A DNA stretch of 64,000 nt. Origin: Deltaproteobacteria bacterium. Lineage in GTDB: Bacteria > Desulfobacterota > DSM-4660 > Desulfatiglandales > Desulfatiglandaceae. The notes under the pieces were generated by a model. It had not been told where the DNA came from. It saw nothing but the letters and a program-made list of their open reading frames with translations, and did no database searches. The stretch is taken from assembly GCA_021737785.1 (NCBI GenBank), contig JAIPDI010000001.1, forward strand, positions 186,001 to 250,000, given 5' to 3'. This document shows, piece by piece, positions 34,370-41,866 of this stretch. The stretch's first letter is position 1, and each line of letters opens with the position of its first letter. Both the position numbers and the translations under genes were made by a program.

Positions 34370-34510
34370 TTCCACTGCACGCTTAGCCTTCCGTCATTCC
34401 GGCACGATTCCAGCCGGAATCCAGAAATACGGGGGCCTGGATTCCGGCTAAGGGCATGCCGGAATGACGGGACAACACCAGCCGTTTTGGTTGCAGTTAT
34501 CCGCTTTAGA
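34370..34510. repeat. MITE-like repeat with nested palindromes, copy B
   Basis: The core at 34391-34470 has the same 14-base ends as copy A and the same inner GCCGGAATCC / GGATTCCGGC pair. Right of the core come CGTTTTGGTTGC and TTATCCGCTTTAGA. It fills much of the 343-base gap between livM and the binding-protein gene; degenerate AGTAACC repeats at about 34629-34650 are the only other feature that I see. Confidence 0.75.
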
Positions 34511-34670
34511 ATATTCGGCGGTAACTTCTCTGCACCCTGCGGAGAAGCTGGCGCCTTGTCGGTAAGCGCGCGGGGGTCTCTTTGAGAGATCTGCGCTTCG
34601 CTTCGAACGGAAACCATTAACGGGCAACGAGTAACCAGTAACCAGCAACCAGATACGAAAGGAGGATGTC

Positions 34671-35888
34671 ATGGGAAAACGATTGGGAATGTTTCTCACA
34701 GTGGTCCTGATTATCAGCCTGGGTGTAGCCGGCCTGACAGGGTTTGCGTCTGCAAAGGAGGTCGCCTACCTGAGCCTGGCCGATTACACAGGTCCGATTG
34801 CCGGACTGAATGTCCCGGCTGATATGGGACTCGAGGATTTTATCAAAGAGGTCAACGCCAAGGGCGGGGTTGACGGGGTGACCATCAAGTTCATCGGCAT
34901 CGACACCCGATACGATGTGGCACGGGCCGTGTCTGCCTATAAACGGTACCGGAGGACCCCCCGGCTCCTCATGGTCAACTCCATCAGCACCGGCATCGGC
35001 AAGGCCGTGGCCCGACTTATCGAACGGGACAAGAGGGCCCAGTTAGTCCCGGGAGACGGGGAGTTTCAGGCCCATATCGGCCGGACATTCCTCTGGGGAC
35101 CCGCCTATCAGGACGCCTTTGCCGCCACCCTGGACTGGATACTGGACGACTGGAAGAAAAAGGGGAAGTCAGGCCCCCCTGTGGTAGGATACATCAGCTG
35201 GGACAACCCCTTTGGACGGGAGCACCTCAGAGGCGGCAAAGAATATGCGGAACAAATCGGCATCAAGTTGCTTCCGCCCGAGTTCTTCCCCCCCGGCACC
35301 CTCAAACATGATGTCTATCTGACCCGGCTGGCCAATGCGGGCGCCAACTACATCCACACCGGAGGGGTCGATCCCACGCCCACCAATGTCATCCGGGACG
35401 GGTTCGGCCTGGGCCTGACAAAGACCATCCAGTTTACCACCGATTACTGGGGACCGACCGCACTGGGCATAGGGGTTCATGCCGAGGCCCTGGAAGGGAC
35501 GGTGATCACCTCATTCTTCCAGCGGGGGGAGGACGCCAGGAACAATGCTTTTGTCACGGATCAATGGAAAAAATACAGGGGCTCAATGGACAAGTTCAAT
35601 GAAGTGTATGGGATGGGGATGTCCTGGGGCATGACCTATGTGGCGGGCCTGGAAAAGGCCCTGAAGGCGGCAGGATACGACAAACTCGAGGCCGACGACA
35701 TGTACAAGGCCTACCAAAAACTGACCGGAATGGAAAAGAATGGCATCCAGGGGCCCTGCGCCTACAGTCCCAAATCCCGGTTAGGGAGCAAAGTGGTCAA
35801 GATCTACCAGGTCAAGGCCGGCAAGATCGTGCCGATTACGGATTGGCGGGAAGCTCCCAATGCCGTCGGCCTTCACAGTTTCAAATAA
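34671..35888 (+). CDS. Periplasmic binding protein of the Liv transporter, module 1
   Basis: A 405-residue protein with a signal peptide (MGKRLGMFLTVVLIISLGVAGLTGFASA) and a type I periplasmic binding fold (PF13458-like): VAYLSLADYTGPIAGLNVPADMG, FIKEVNAKGGVDGVTIKFIGIDTRYD, then GTLKHDVYLTRLANAGANYI. Residues of the branched-chain amino acid site are not evident, so the ligand may differ. AAGGAGG lies eight bases before the ATG. It is encoded between livM and the small exported protein. Confidence 0.88.
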   Translation: MGKRLGMFLTVVLIISLGVAGLTGFASAKEVAYLSLADYTGPIAGLNVPADMGLEDFIKEVNAKGGVDGVTIKFIGIDTRYDVARAVSAYKRYRRTPRLLMVNSISTGIGKAVARLIERDKRAQLVPGDGEFQAHIGRTFLWGPAYQDAFAATLDWILDDWKKKGKSGPPVVGYISWDNPFGREHLRGGKEYAEQIGIKLLPPEFFPPGTLKHDVYLTRLANAGANYIHTGGVDPTPTNVIRDGFGLGLTKTIQFTTDYWGPTALGIGVHAEALEGTVITSFFQRGEDARNNAFVTDQWKKYRGSMDKFNEVYGMGMSWGMTYVAGLEKALKAAGYDKLEADDMYKAYQKLTGMEKNGIQGPCAYSPKSRLGSKVVKIYQVKAGKIVPITDWREAPNAVGLHSFK

Positions 35889-35903
35889 TAAAAAAGGAGG
35901 CTC

Positions 35904-36398
35904 ATGATGAAAGCACTGAAAATCGTCACACTGACACTGATTTTGCCGGGCCTGGTCCTGGGCGCCCTCTCATGGGCGGGAACGGCATCTGCTGCAGATG
36001 CCTCCCTTGAGGTGGTTCCTGCGGAGACCTTTCTCTCCCCGGCCCTGATCAAACAGCCTGTCTCCTTCAAGGGGAGCGGATTCGCACCCAATGAAATGAT
36101 CACCATCGAAATGATCCTCCCGGAAGGGGTAGCGGTCAAGGGCGTCAACAAGGGAGAAGACGTGGGCATTGCTGTGGCCGACGCAGATGAAAAAGGTTCC
36201 TTTACCGCGGCCATGCAACCCACGGCGACCCTCAACTGGTTCTTTCAGGTCGGATGGACCCCGCTTCTGAAGCCTGACTTCAAGCAGGCGAAGCCACTCC
36301 CACCGGGCGACTACAAGATCCGGGCCACGGGGCTCGATTCCGATACGGTGGCCGTCTCAACCCTTAAAATCGTCCCCCCGCCCAAGAAGAAAGAATAG
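35904..36398 (+). CDS. Small exported protein, Liv-module accessory family, member 1
   Basis: A 164-residue protein with a signal peptide ending ASAAD. The mature part has a beta-rich pattern: SFKGSGFAPNEMITIEM, VGIAVADADEKGSFTAAMQP and LPPGDYKIRATGLDSDTVAVSTLKI. The same order of motifs occurs in the lipoprotein at 41036-41605 (FKGKGFQPGDSVFIEV; VPIADAEVGPNGEF; IAPGVYTVKAVSMDSDKTAECKW). This suggests an immunoglobulin-like or similar beta-sandwich. It lies between the binding protein and livF with four-base and 15-base gaps, so it is part of the transporter operon. I know no named family for it. Confidence 0.8.
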   Translation: MMKALKIVTLTLILPGLVLGALSWAGTASAADASLEVVPAETFLSPALIKQPVSFKGSGFAPNEMITIEMILPEGVAVKGVNKGEDVGIAVADADEKGSFTAAMQPTATLNWFFQVGWTPLLKPDFKQAKPLPPGDYKIRATGLDSDTVAVSTLKIVPPPKKKE

Positions 36399-36401
36399 GG
36401 A

Positions 36402-37196
36402 ATGCTGACGCTCAACAACATCGAGGTCATCTACAGCAATGTGATTCTGGTCCTTAAGGGGGTCTCGCTGACGGTCGACCCGGGTGCTGTGGTGGCCCTT
36501 TTGGGGGCCAACGGCGCCGGGAAGACCACGGCCCTCAAGGCCATGTCCGGACTCCTGAGGACGGAACTGGGCGAGGTCACGGACGGGTCCATTGAATTTG
36601 AAGGAACCCGGATCGATCACAAAGACCCCGAAGAGATCGTCCGGATGGGGATGGTGCAGGTCATGGAAGGCCGGCCCCTCTTTGAGCAACTGAGCGTTGA
36701 AGAGAATATCCGTGTCGGGGCCTACTCCCGAAACGACACGGCCGCCATTCGGTCGGATATGGAAGAAGTGTATCATTATTTTCCCACGCTGGCCCGGATG
36801 AAACATCGGGTCAGCGGCTATCTCTCCGGCGGCGAGCGGCAGATGCTGGTTATGGGAAGAGGGCTCATGGCGAGGCCCAAGCTGATGCTCCTGGATGAGC
36901 CCTCTTTGGGATTGAGTCCGGCCCTGGTCAAGGAGATCTTCAAAATCATTCAAAGGATCAATGAGGAGCAGCATACGTCCATACTGGTGGTGGAGCAAAA
37001 CGCGTTTATCGCCCTTTCCATATCCGACCACGCATATGTCATGGAGAATGGGAGGATTGTCCTGGACGGCCCGTCCGCCAAACTCAAGGAGAACGAGGAC
37101 ATCAAGGAATTCTATCTGGGACTGAGCCAGGTGGGAAAACGGAAGAGCTACAAGGAGGTCAAGCATTACAGGCGACGGAAGCGGTGGCTGTCCTAA
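36402..37196 (+). CDS. livF: Liv-type ABC transporter ATP-binding protein LivF, module 1
   Basis: A 264-residue ATPase. Walker A is GANGAGKT, the signature is YLSGGERQMLVMGRGLM, Walker B is LMLLDEPSLGLSP, and the LivF-type LVVEQNAFIAL histidine-switch region follows. The C-terminus has an extra basic tail (KRKSYKEVKHYRRRKRWLS) that is also present in module 2 (RWKRKKRWR). The start is three bases after the exported-protein gene, indicating translational coupling. Confidence 0.93.
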   Translation: MLTLNNIEVIYSNVILVLKGVSLTVDPGAVVALLGANGAGKTTALKAMSGLLRTELGEVTDGSIEFEGTRIDHKDPEEIVRMGMVQVMEGRPLFEQLSVEENIRVGAYSRNDTAAIRSDMEEVYHYFPTLARMKHRVSGYLSGGERQMLVMGRGLMARPKLMLLDEPSLGLSPALVKEIFKIIQRINEEQHTSILVVEQNAFIALSISDHAYVMENGRIVLDGPSAKLKENEDIKEFYLGLSQVGKRKSYKEVKHYRRRKRWLS

Positions 37197-37199
37197 AAA

Positions 37200-37240
37200 G
37201 AAGTGCCTAAAGTGTCTAAAGTGAGCTAAAGTGCCTAAAA
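37200..37240. repeat. Short CTAAAGTG tandem repeat
   Basis: AAGTGCCTAAAGTGTCTAAA and then AGTGAGCTAAAGTGCCTAAA run after livF. The same kind of sequence is found at 3367-3392 (CTAAAGTGAGCTAA). I see no gene in the 214-base gap. Confidence 0.55.
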
Positions 37241-37410
37241 TTGAGGGCTTCGCGTTATGTTGACATGCCAATTTCAGGCGTCAGGCTTTTCTGACGCCTT
37301 GGCACAGGCACCCTATTAATATCTGATGATCACGGGGGAGGCCTTTCAGGGCCTTTTGCGTATGCGTGCATGAGCATTGTAGCTTTCTTTTATGGGTTGG
37401 AGACAGAGGA

Positions 37411-38178
37411 ATGGATATCAAAAATTCTGTTGCGGTGGTAACCGGAGGCGCTTCGGGTCTGGGAGAGGCCTGTGTGAGGAATTTCATGGCATGGGGAGGC
37501 AAGGTGTCCATCCTCGATTTTGCAGAGGAACGGGGGCGACGGATTGCCTCTGAACTGGGGGAAGGCGCCCTCTTCTGCCTGACGGACATCACAAAGGAGG
37601 CGGATGTTCAGGCCGCAATCCACAAGACTGCTGAGACATTCGGCGCCATCCATATCGCGGTTAATTGCGCAGGCGTCGGGACCCCGGCCAAGGTCCTGGG
37701 CAGGGACGGCCCGATGGACATGGGACATTTCAACAAGGTTATTCAGATCAACCTGGTGGGGACCATGAATGTTGTCCGATTGGCGGCGGAACAGATGGTG
37801 AAGAACCAGGGGAACGAGGATGGTGAAAAGGGGGTCATGATCAACACGGCCTCGGTAGCCGCCTTTGACGGGCAGATCGGTCAGGCCGCCTACAGCGCGT
37901 CCAAGGCCGGGATCGTCGGCATGACCCTCCCCATCGCCCGTGAGTTCGCCGAGTACGGGATACGGCTTATGACCATTGCGCCCGGGATCTTCGGCACTCC
38001 CATGCTGAGGGGACTTCCGGAAAATGTGCAGGAGGCCCTCGGGAATATGGTGCCGTTCCCCAAACGACTGGGAGAACCCTTAGAATTTGCAGCACTGGTT
38101 CAGCATATCGTTGAAAACCCCATGCTCAACGGCGAGGTCATCCGCCTTGACGGCGCACTGCGCATGGCAGCGAAGTAG
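37411..38178 (+). CDS. SDR-family 3-hydroxyacyl-CoA dehydrogenase
   Basis: A 255-residue short-chain dehydrogenase. The NAD(P) loop is TGGASGLG (11-18), and catalytic residues are Ser148, Tyr161 and Lys165 in TASVAAFDGQIGQAAYSASKAG. The closest group is type-2 3-hydroxyacyl-CoA dehydrogenase (HSD17B10-like), which oxidises 3-hydroxyacyl-CoA. Start ATG 37411, with AGAGGA before it. With the following thiolase and DUF35 genes it forms a triad like bbsD-bbsB-bbsA of anaerobic toluene catabolism. Confidence 0.9.
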   Translation: MDIKNSVAVVTGGASGLGEACVRNFMAWGGKVSILDFAEERGRRIASELGEGALFCLTDITKEADVQAAIHKTAETFGAIHIAVNCAGVGTPAKVLGRDGPMDMGHFNKVIQINLVGTMNVVRLAAEQMVKNQGNEDGEKGVMINTASVAAFDGQIGQAAYSASKAGIVGMTLPIAREFAEYGIRLMTIAPGIFGTPMLRGLPENVQEALGNMVPFPKRLGEPLEFAALVQHIVENPMLNGEVIRLDGALRMAAK

Positions 38179-38255
38179 ATGCTGGAGGCTGGATACTTGA
38201 TGCTGGATACTTGATGCTGGATACTGGATGAATGGATGTGCGGATGAATAGGATG
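38179..38255. repeat. Degenerate TGCTGGATACT tandem repeat
   Basis: Units of about 14 bases, TGCTGGATACTTGA, are repeated directly after the SDR stop codon, then drift into GGATGAATGGATG. A second degenerate repeat, with TTCCGAC, TTCCGAG and TTCCGCG at seven-base period, is at 38304-38325. I see no gene in the 261-base gap. Confidence 0.65.
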
Positions 38256-38439
38256 ATTGGGGTGCTGGAATGCTCCGAGCTTTTTGCCCGTTGGTGACTC
38301 CACGTTCCGACTTCCGAGTTCCGCGTTTGCTTGGCGCTATTTGATGCAGGGCAGGTCCCGCGTCTAACGCCTTGCGCCTGGTACCACAATCTTCATTTTT
38401 CGTTATTCGCTTGCCAATATTCGTTTCACGGAGGTTATC

Positions 38440-39618
38440 ATGAGACCAGTCGCCATTCTGGGTGCGGCCATGACCAAATTCGGCGTATCGGAGAAAACCA
38501 ACCTGGAGATGTTTGCCGAGGCAGGACTGGAGGCCATCGCCCGGTCCCGCCTGGAACCCAGGGACATGGAGGCCTTGTTTTTCGGAAACTGTCTGGGGGA
38601 CTTTGAAGAGGGGCAGCTGCATATGGCCCCGTTTGCCCATGCTGAGTTGGGGCTCCCCGTGTCCGCGCCTGCCACCCGCTTCGAATCCGCGTGCGCCACT
38701 GCGACCGTGGCCACCCGCCATGCAGCACTCCTGGTGGGGGCCGGGGTTTACGACGTGGTGATCGCAGGCGGCACGGAAAGGGCCACCAAGATGGGGACCT
38801 CCCTCGCCACCCGGACCTTTGCCATGGCCTCCCAGGCCCAGCATGAGTCGGCCGCCGGCATTACCTTTCCCGGCGTCTTTGCCATGGCGACCCACCTTTA
38901 TGCCCATAAATACAACATCCCTCTCAAAGACCTGAAGCGGCACATGGCCGGCGTGGCGGTCAAGAATCATTCCCACGGATCCATGAACCCCAAGGCCCAC
39001 TTCCAGAAAAAGATCGACATCGACACGGTCCTGGGCGGGATGATGGTGGCCGACCCCCTCCAGCTTTTTGACTGCTGTCCCTTCTCCGACGGCGCTGCTG
39101 CGGTAATCGTGGCCGATGCCGCCAAAGCCAAAGACCTGATCAAGGATCCGGTCTATATCGCGGGCATGGGGCAGGCATCCTGCGGCCCCCTCTATGTCCA
39201 AAAGGATCTCACCCGGGTTCTGGCGCGGGAGGCCTCCATTGCCCAGGCCTACAAAGAGGCAGGCATCGGGCCAGACGATCTGGATGTCATTGAACTGCAC
39301 GACTGCTTTACCATTGCCGAGATCCTGGCCCTGGAGAGCTTCGGGGTCTATGGGTTCGGAAAGGCCTATGACGCGGCCACCAAAGGGGAAACCACCCTGA
39401 ACGGCTCCAGGGTCGTGGTAAATCCTTCGGGAGGGCTCAAGGCAAAAGGTCATCCCATCGGCGCCACCGGCGCGGCACAGCTCACCGAGATCGTGGAGCA
39501 ACTGCGCGGAGAAAGCGGCCCCAGACAGGTGGAAGGCGCCCGCATCGGCCTGGTGGATACCCTGGGCGGCGATCTCGGCACCGTATGCAACATCATCCTC
39601 ACAAATGGTGTGAATTAG
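38440..39618 (+). CDS. Thiolase / lipid-transfer-protein-type thiolase
   Basis: A 392-residue thiolase. The nucleophile is Cys85 in ESACATATVA. His287 lies in ELHDCFTIAE and His338 in GGLKAKGHPIGATG. The position of the second catalytic cysteine (CxGGGxG) reads DTLGGDLG, with leucine at 375, as seen in lipid-transfer/SCP2-like thiolases. Cys382 further on (GTVCNI) might compensate. It could cleave 3-ketoacyl-CoA. It is followed by a DUF35 protein, as in BbsB/BbsA, where a small zinc-finger subunit is part of the enzyme. RBS ACGGAGG precedes the ATG. Confidence 0.88.
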   Translation: MRPVAILGAAMTKFGVSEKTNLEMFAEAGLEAIARSRLEPRDMEALFFGNCLGDFEEGQLHMAPFAHAELGLPVSAPATRFESACATATVATRHAALLVGAGVYDVVIAGGTERATKMGTSLATRTFAMASQAQHESAAGITFPGVFAMATHLYAHKYNIPLKDLKRHMAGVAVKNHSHGSMNPKAHFQKKIDIDTVLGGMMVADPLQLFDCCPFSDGAAAVIVADAAKAKDLIKDPVYIAGMGQASCGPLYVQKDLTRVLAREASIAQAYKEAGIGPDDLDVIELHDCFTIAEILALESFGVYGFGKAYDAATKGETTLNGSRVVVNPSGGLKAKGHPIGATGAAQLTEIVEQLRGESGPRQVEGARIGLVDTLGGDLGTVCNIILTNGVN

Positions 39619-39654
39619 GGCTTGCGGTTTTGGGAAAAACAGACGCATTTTTCA

Positions 39655-39721
39655 ATATCATCTCCGTGTCTCTGTGTCTCCGTGTGATGCCTACTTTGGT
39701 TCCGGTTTATCCGGGTTAGGA
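39655..39721 (+). repeat. Dispersed repeat ending in an RBS-like module, copy before the DUF35 gene
   Basis: A CCGTGTCTCTGTGTCTCCGTG-type segment is followed by GGTTCCGGTTTATCCGGGTTAGGA, which ends eight bases before the DUF35 start codon. The last part matches the module before ccsA. Confidence 0.65.
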
Positions 39722-39729
39722 GTCAATGA

Positions 39730-40137
39730 ATGGAATATAAACTTACGTTTAATCACTATCAGCAGGGTCTGGAACAAGGGAAGTTTTTGGGCCTCAAATG
39801 CAATGCCTGTGATTCCGTCATATTCCCGCCCGCCGCGGTCTGCAGGGAATGCGGCAGTACCGATCTGACCCCCACTGAGTTGAGCGGCAAAGGCGCTATT
39901 CGGACGTTCACCGTCATACGGGTCGCCCCGGAGGGGAGGAAACCGCCTTACATTGTGGCCATGGCCGAACTGGATGAAGGCCCCTGGGCCTTGGGAAATC
40001 TGGTGGATATGGCCCCCGAGCAGGCCGACATGGGCCTTTTGGGCAAACGGGTGACCCTCGGGAGCCACGTGGTCAAAGGGGACACCTACGCCACCGATGA
40101 CACGCATGTCCTGACCTTCACATTAAAAGCGCCATAA
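39730..40137 (+). CDS. DUF35 (Zn-ribbon plus OB-fold) protein
   Basis: A 135-residue protein with four zinc ligands, Cys24, Cys27, Cys38 and Cys41 (CNACDS..CRECGS). An OB-fold follows: GAIRTFTVIRV, PPYIVAMAELDEGPWALGNLVD, GKRVTLG. DUF35 proteins usually partner with a thiolase-like enzyme, as BbsA with BbsB and ChsH2-type proteins with Ltp thiolases/aldolases. Encoded directly after the thiolase, it is probably its subunit. The ATG at 39730 is positioned after the TTAGGA of the dispersed module. Confidence 0.9.
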   Translation: MEYKLTFNHYQQGLEQGKFLGLKCNACDSVIFPPAAVCRECGSTDLTPTELSGKGAIRTFTVIRVAPEGRKPPYIVAMAELDEGPWALGNLVDMAPEQADMGLLGKRVTLGSHVVKGDTYATDDTHVLTFTLKAP

Positions 40138-40154
40138 GAAGCCGATTTCCCTTC

Positions 40155-40937
40155 ATGCTCGAACACACATTCATACATATACCGGGTATCGGTCCCAGGA
40201 CAGAACAGATGCTCTGGCAACGGGGGATTCTCACATGGCAGGGATTTCTCGACCATCAGGGCGCCATCATCTCCCCGAAGCGGGATGGATTTATCAGCAG
40301 GGAGCTGGAGGCATCTCTGGCACATAGCCAGGATATCGCATTTTTCAGCAAACGGCTTTGTGCGGGGGAAATGTGGCGGTTATTTCACACGTTCAAAGGG
40401 AGGGCGGTTTATCTGGACATTGAGACGAACGGCGGCTATCAGGATATGGATGAAATCACGGTCATCGGGATCTATGACGGCACCGACGTCCAGACCTTTG
40501 TCAGCGGAATCAATCTGGACGAGTTTGAAGTGGCCATCGCCGCCTATGATCTTGTCATCACCTTCAACGGCGCCTGCTTTGATCTCCCCATCATTCGCGC
40601 CCGGTTCCCCGGGATCACCCTTCCCGAGGGCCACATCGACCTCAGATTCCTTCTGAAAAAGCTGGGATATGCCGGCGGTCTCAAGAAGATCGAAAAAGAC
40701 CTGGGCATAGCCAGGGAAGCCGGGATCGACGGCATGGACGGATTTGAGGCGGTGCGGCTCTGGCAGGCCTACCAGTGGGGGGATAATGCGGCCCTTGACA
40801 CCCTGATCCGTTATAACCGCGCGGACATCGTCAACCTGAAGCCGCTTATGGAAATGGGATACCGGGGGATGAAGGCGCGATTGTTTCCACTCCTTGATGA
40901 AAGACCCCATGCCCGAGGGGAAATCCATTGTTTCTAA
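40155..40937 (+). CDS. RNase H-like exonuclease domain protein (RNase_H_2/YprB-like)
   Basis: A 260-residue protein. N-terminal residues 8-30 (IPGIGPRTEQMLWQRGILTW) resemble a helix-hairpin-helix. The DEDD-type exonuclease fold begins with VYLDIETNG (Asp88, Glu90). FNGACFDLPII and YNRADIVNL hold further acidic residues. This is PF13482, whose members include YprB. A cytoplasmic nuclease role is likely; the substrate is unknown. It is the last gene of this plus-strand group, and a strong bidirectional terminator follows. Confidence 0.85.
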   Translation: MLEHTFIHIPGIGPRTEQMLWQRGILTWQGFLDHQGAIISPKRDGFISRELEASLAHSQDIAFFSKRLCAGEMWRLFHTFKGRAVYLDIETNGGYQDMDEITVIGIYDGTDVQTFVSGINLDEFEVAIAAYDLVITFNGACFDLPIIRARFPGITLPEGHIDLRFLLKKLGYAGGLKKIEKDLGIAREAGIDGMDGFEAVRLWQAYQWGDNAALDTLIRYNRADIVNLKPLMEMGYRGMKARLFPLLDERPHARGEIHCF

Positions 40938-40985
40938 CGGCGGTCAGAAACCCGGGCCCGGGGGGATCCGGGATCATGATGAAAT

Positions 40986-41020
40986 AAAAAAAGCCCCTTC
41001 GGTTTCGAAGGGGCTTTTTT
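40986..41020. terminator. Bidirectional rho-independent terminator
   Basis: AAAAAGCCCCTTCG and CGAAGGGGCTTTTTT form a strong stem flanked by A and T runs. It lies between the converging RNase H-like gene and the lipoprotein gene, so it can end both transcripts. Confidence 0.9.
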
Positions 41021-41035
41021 CTGCGCTTGAGAAAT

Positions 41036-41605
41036 CTATTTCTTGACGATCTTTCCCTGCTTCTCTCCGATCCAATCCTTGAAGTTGCCCCAAAAAGACG
41101 GAGGTTCCAGGGTCCATTTGCATTCGGCCGTCTTGTCCGAATCCATGCTCACGGCCTTAACCGTATAAACGCCCGGGGCAATGGTCGGCTGGCTGATAAT
41201 GATGGTGGTTTCCATCTTTTCATTGGAACCGAGTGCGGCCCGCAGCAACTCGGTTGCCTTGGCCAACATGCTCACGGGGGCGGCAAATTCGCCGTTGGGT
41301 CCCACCTCTGCGTCGGCAATCGGAACCTTGATATCCTTGCCGTCCTTTTTAACCCCTAACACTTCGATAAAGACCGAATCACCGGGCTGAAACCCCTTGC
41401 CCTTGAACATGATCGGCGTGCCTGTCACCGTGGATACGTTCAGACCCACGCTTGCAGGGTCTACGATCAGCTGGGGACCCTTCATGTTCGGGTCGAACGA
41501 TGCGGGCGTGGTGGCACAGCCCGCCAACAGAAAGACCAGGAGGAGGCAAAGCAAGCCCCCCTTAAAATATCCGCTATTTGATAACCATCTTATCGTCCCA
41601 TTCAT
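41036..41605 (-). CDS. Exported lipoprotein, Liv-module accessory family, member 2
   Basis: A 189-residue protein with lipobox FLLAGC (Cys30). The mature domain shares its motif order with the protein at 35904-36398, including a GKGFQPGDSVFIEV strand, an ADAEVGPNGEF turn and a final PGVYTVKAVSMDSDK segment. A C-terminal helix follows (FKDWIGEKQGKI). It is the last gene of the minus-strand Liv/ligase module. Member 1 is soluble and this member is lipid-anchored. The function is unknown; a periplasmic accessory role in uptake is inference. Confidence 0.8.
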   Translation of the reverse strand: MNGTIRWLSNSGYFKGGLLCLLLVFLLAGCATTPASFDPNMKGPQLIVDPASVGLNVSTVTGTPIMFKGKGFQPGDSVFIEVLGVKKDGKDIKVPIADAEVGPNGEFAAPVSMLAKATELLRAALGSNEKMETTIIISQPTIAPGVYTVKAVSMDSDKTAECKWTLEPPSFWGNFKDWIGEKQGKIVKK

Positions 41606-41866
41606 CTTCCAACACCTCCCTATCCTTTCGTTAACCGTCTGTGACGAATCCTTCGTCGCCCCCGAGAATAAACGTGAGTGGGCGTCTCAACGCGTTATAA
41701 AAGGCTGACGCCTGAATTCCGAAGATCATGCCCTTATGGGCCCTACCTTTCGCGTTCCGCGCTCCGAATTCCGCGTTCTGAAACATATCGGGTTCTATTC
41801 ACGGAGCCGAAGCGGCATTTCCATGGTAAAAGGTCAATCAATGAGCGCCATCAGCCATCCAACCGT

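Noticed and set aside
36357-37271. A 304-codon minus-strand frame opposite livF
   Set aside because: livF has intact Walker and signature motifs; the opposite frame is a shadow.
38080-39648. A 522-codon open frame on the minus strand opposite the thiolase
   Set aside because: The thiolase on the plus strand has all catalytic residues; the antisense frame has shadow composition and includes the tandem repeat after the SDR gene.
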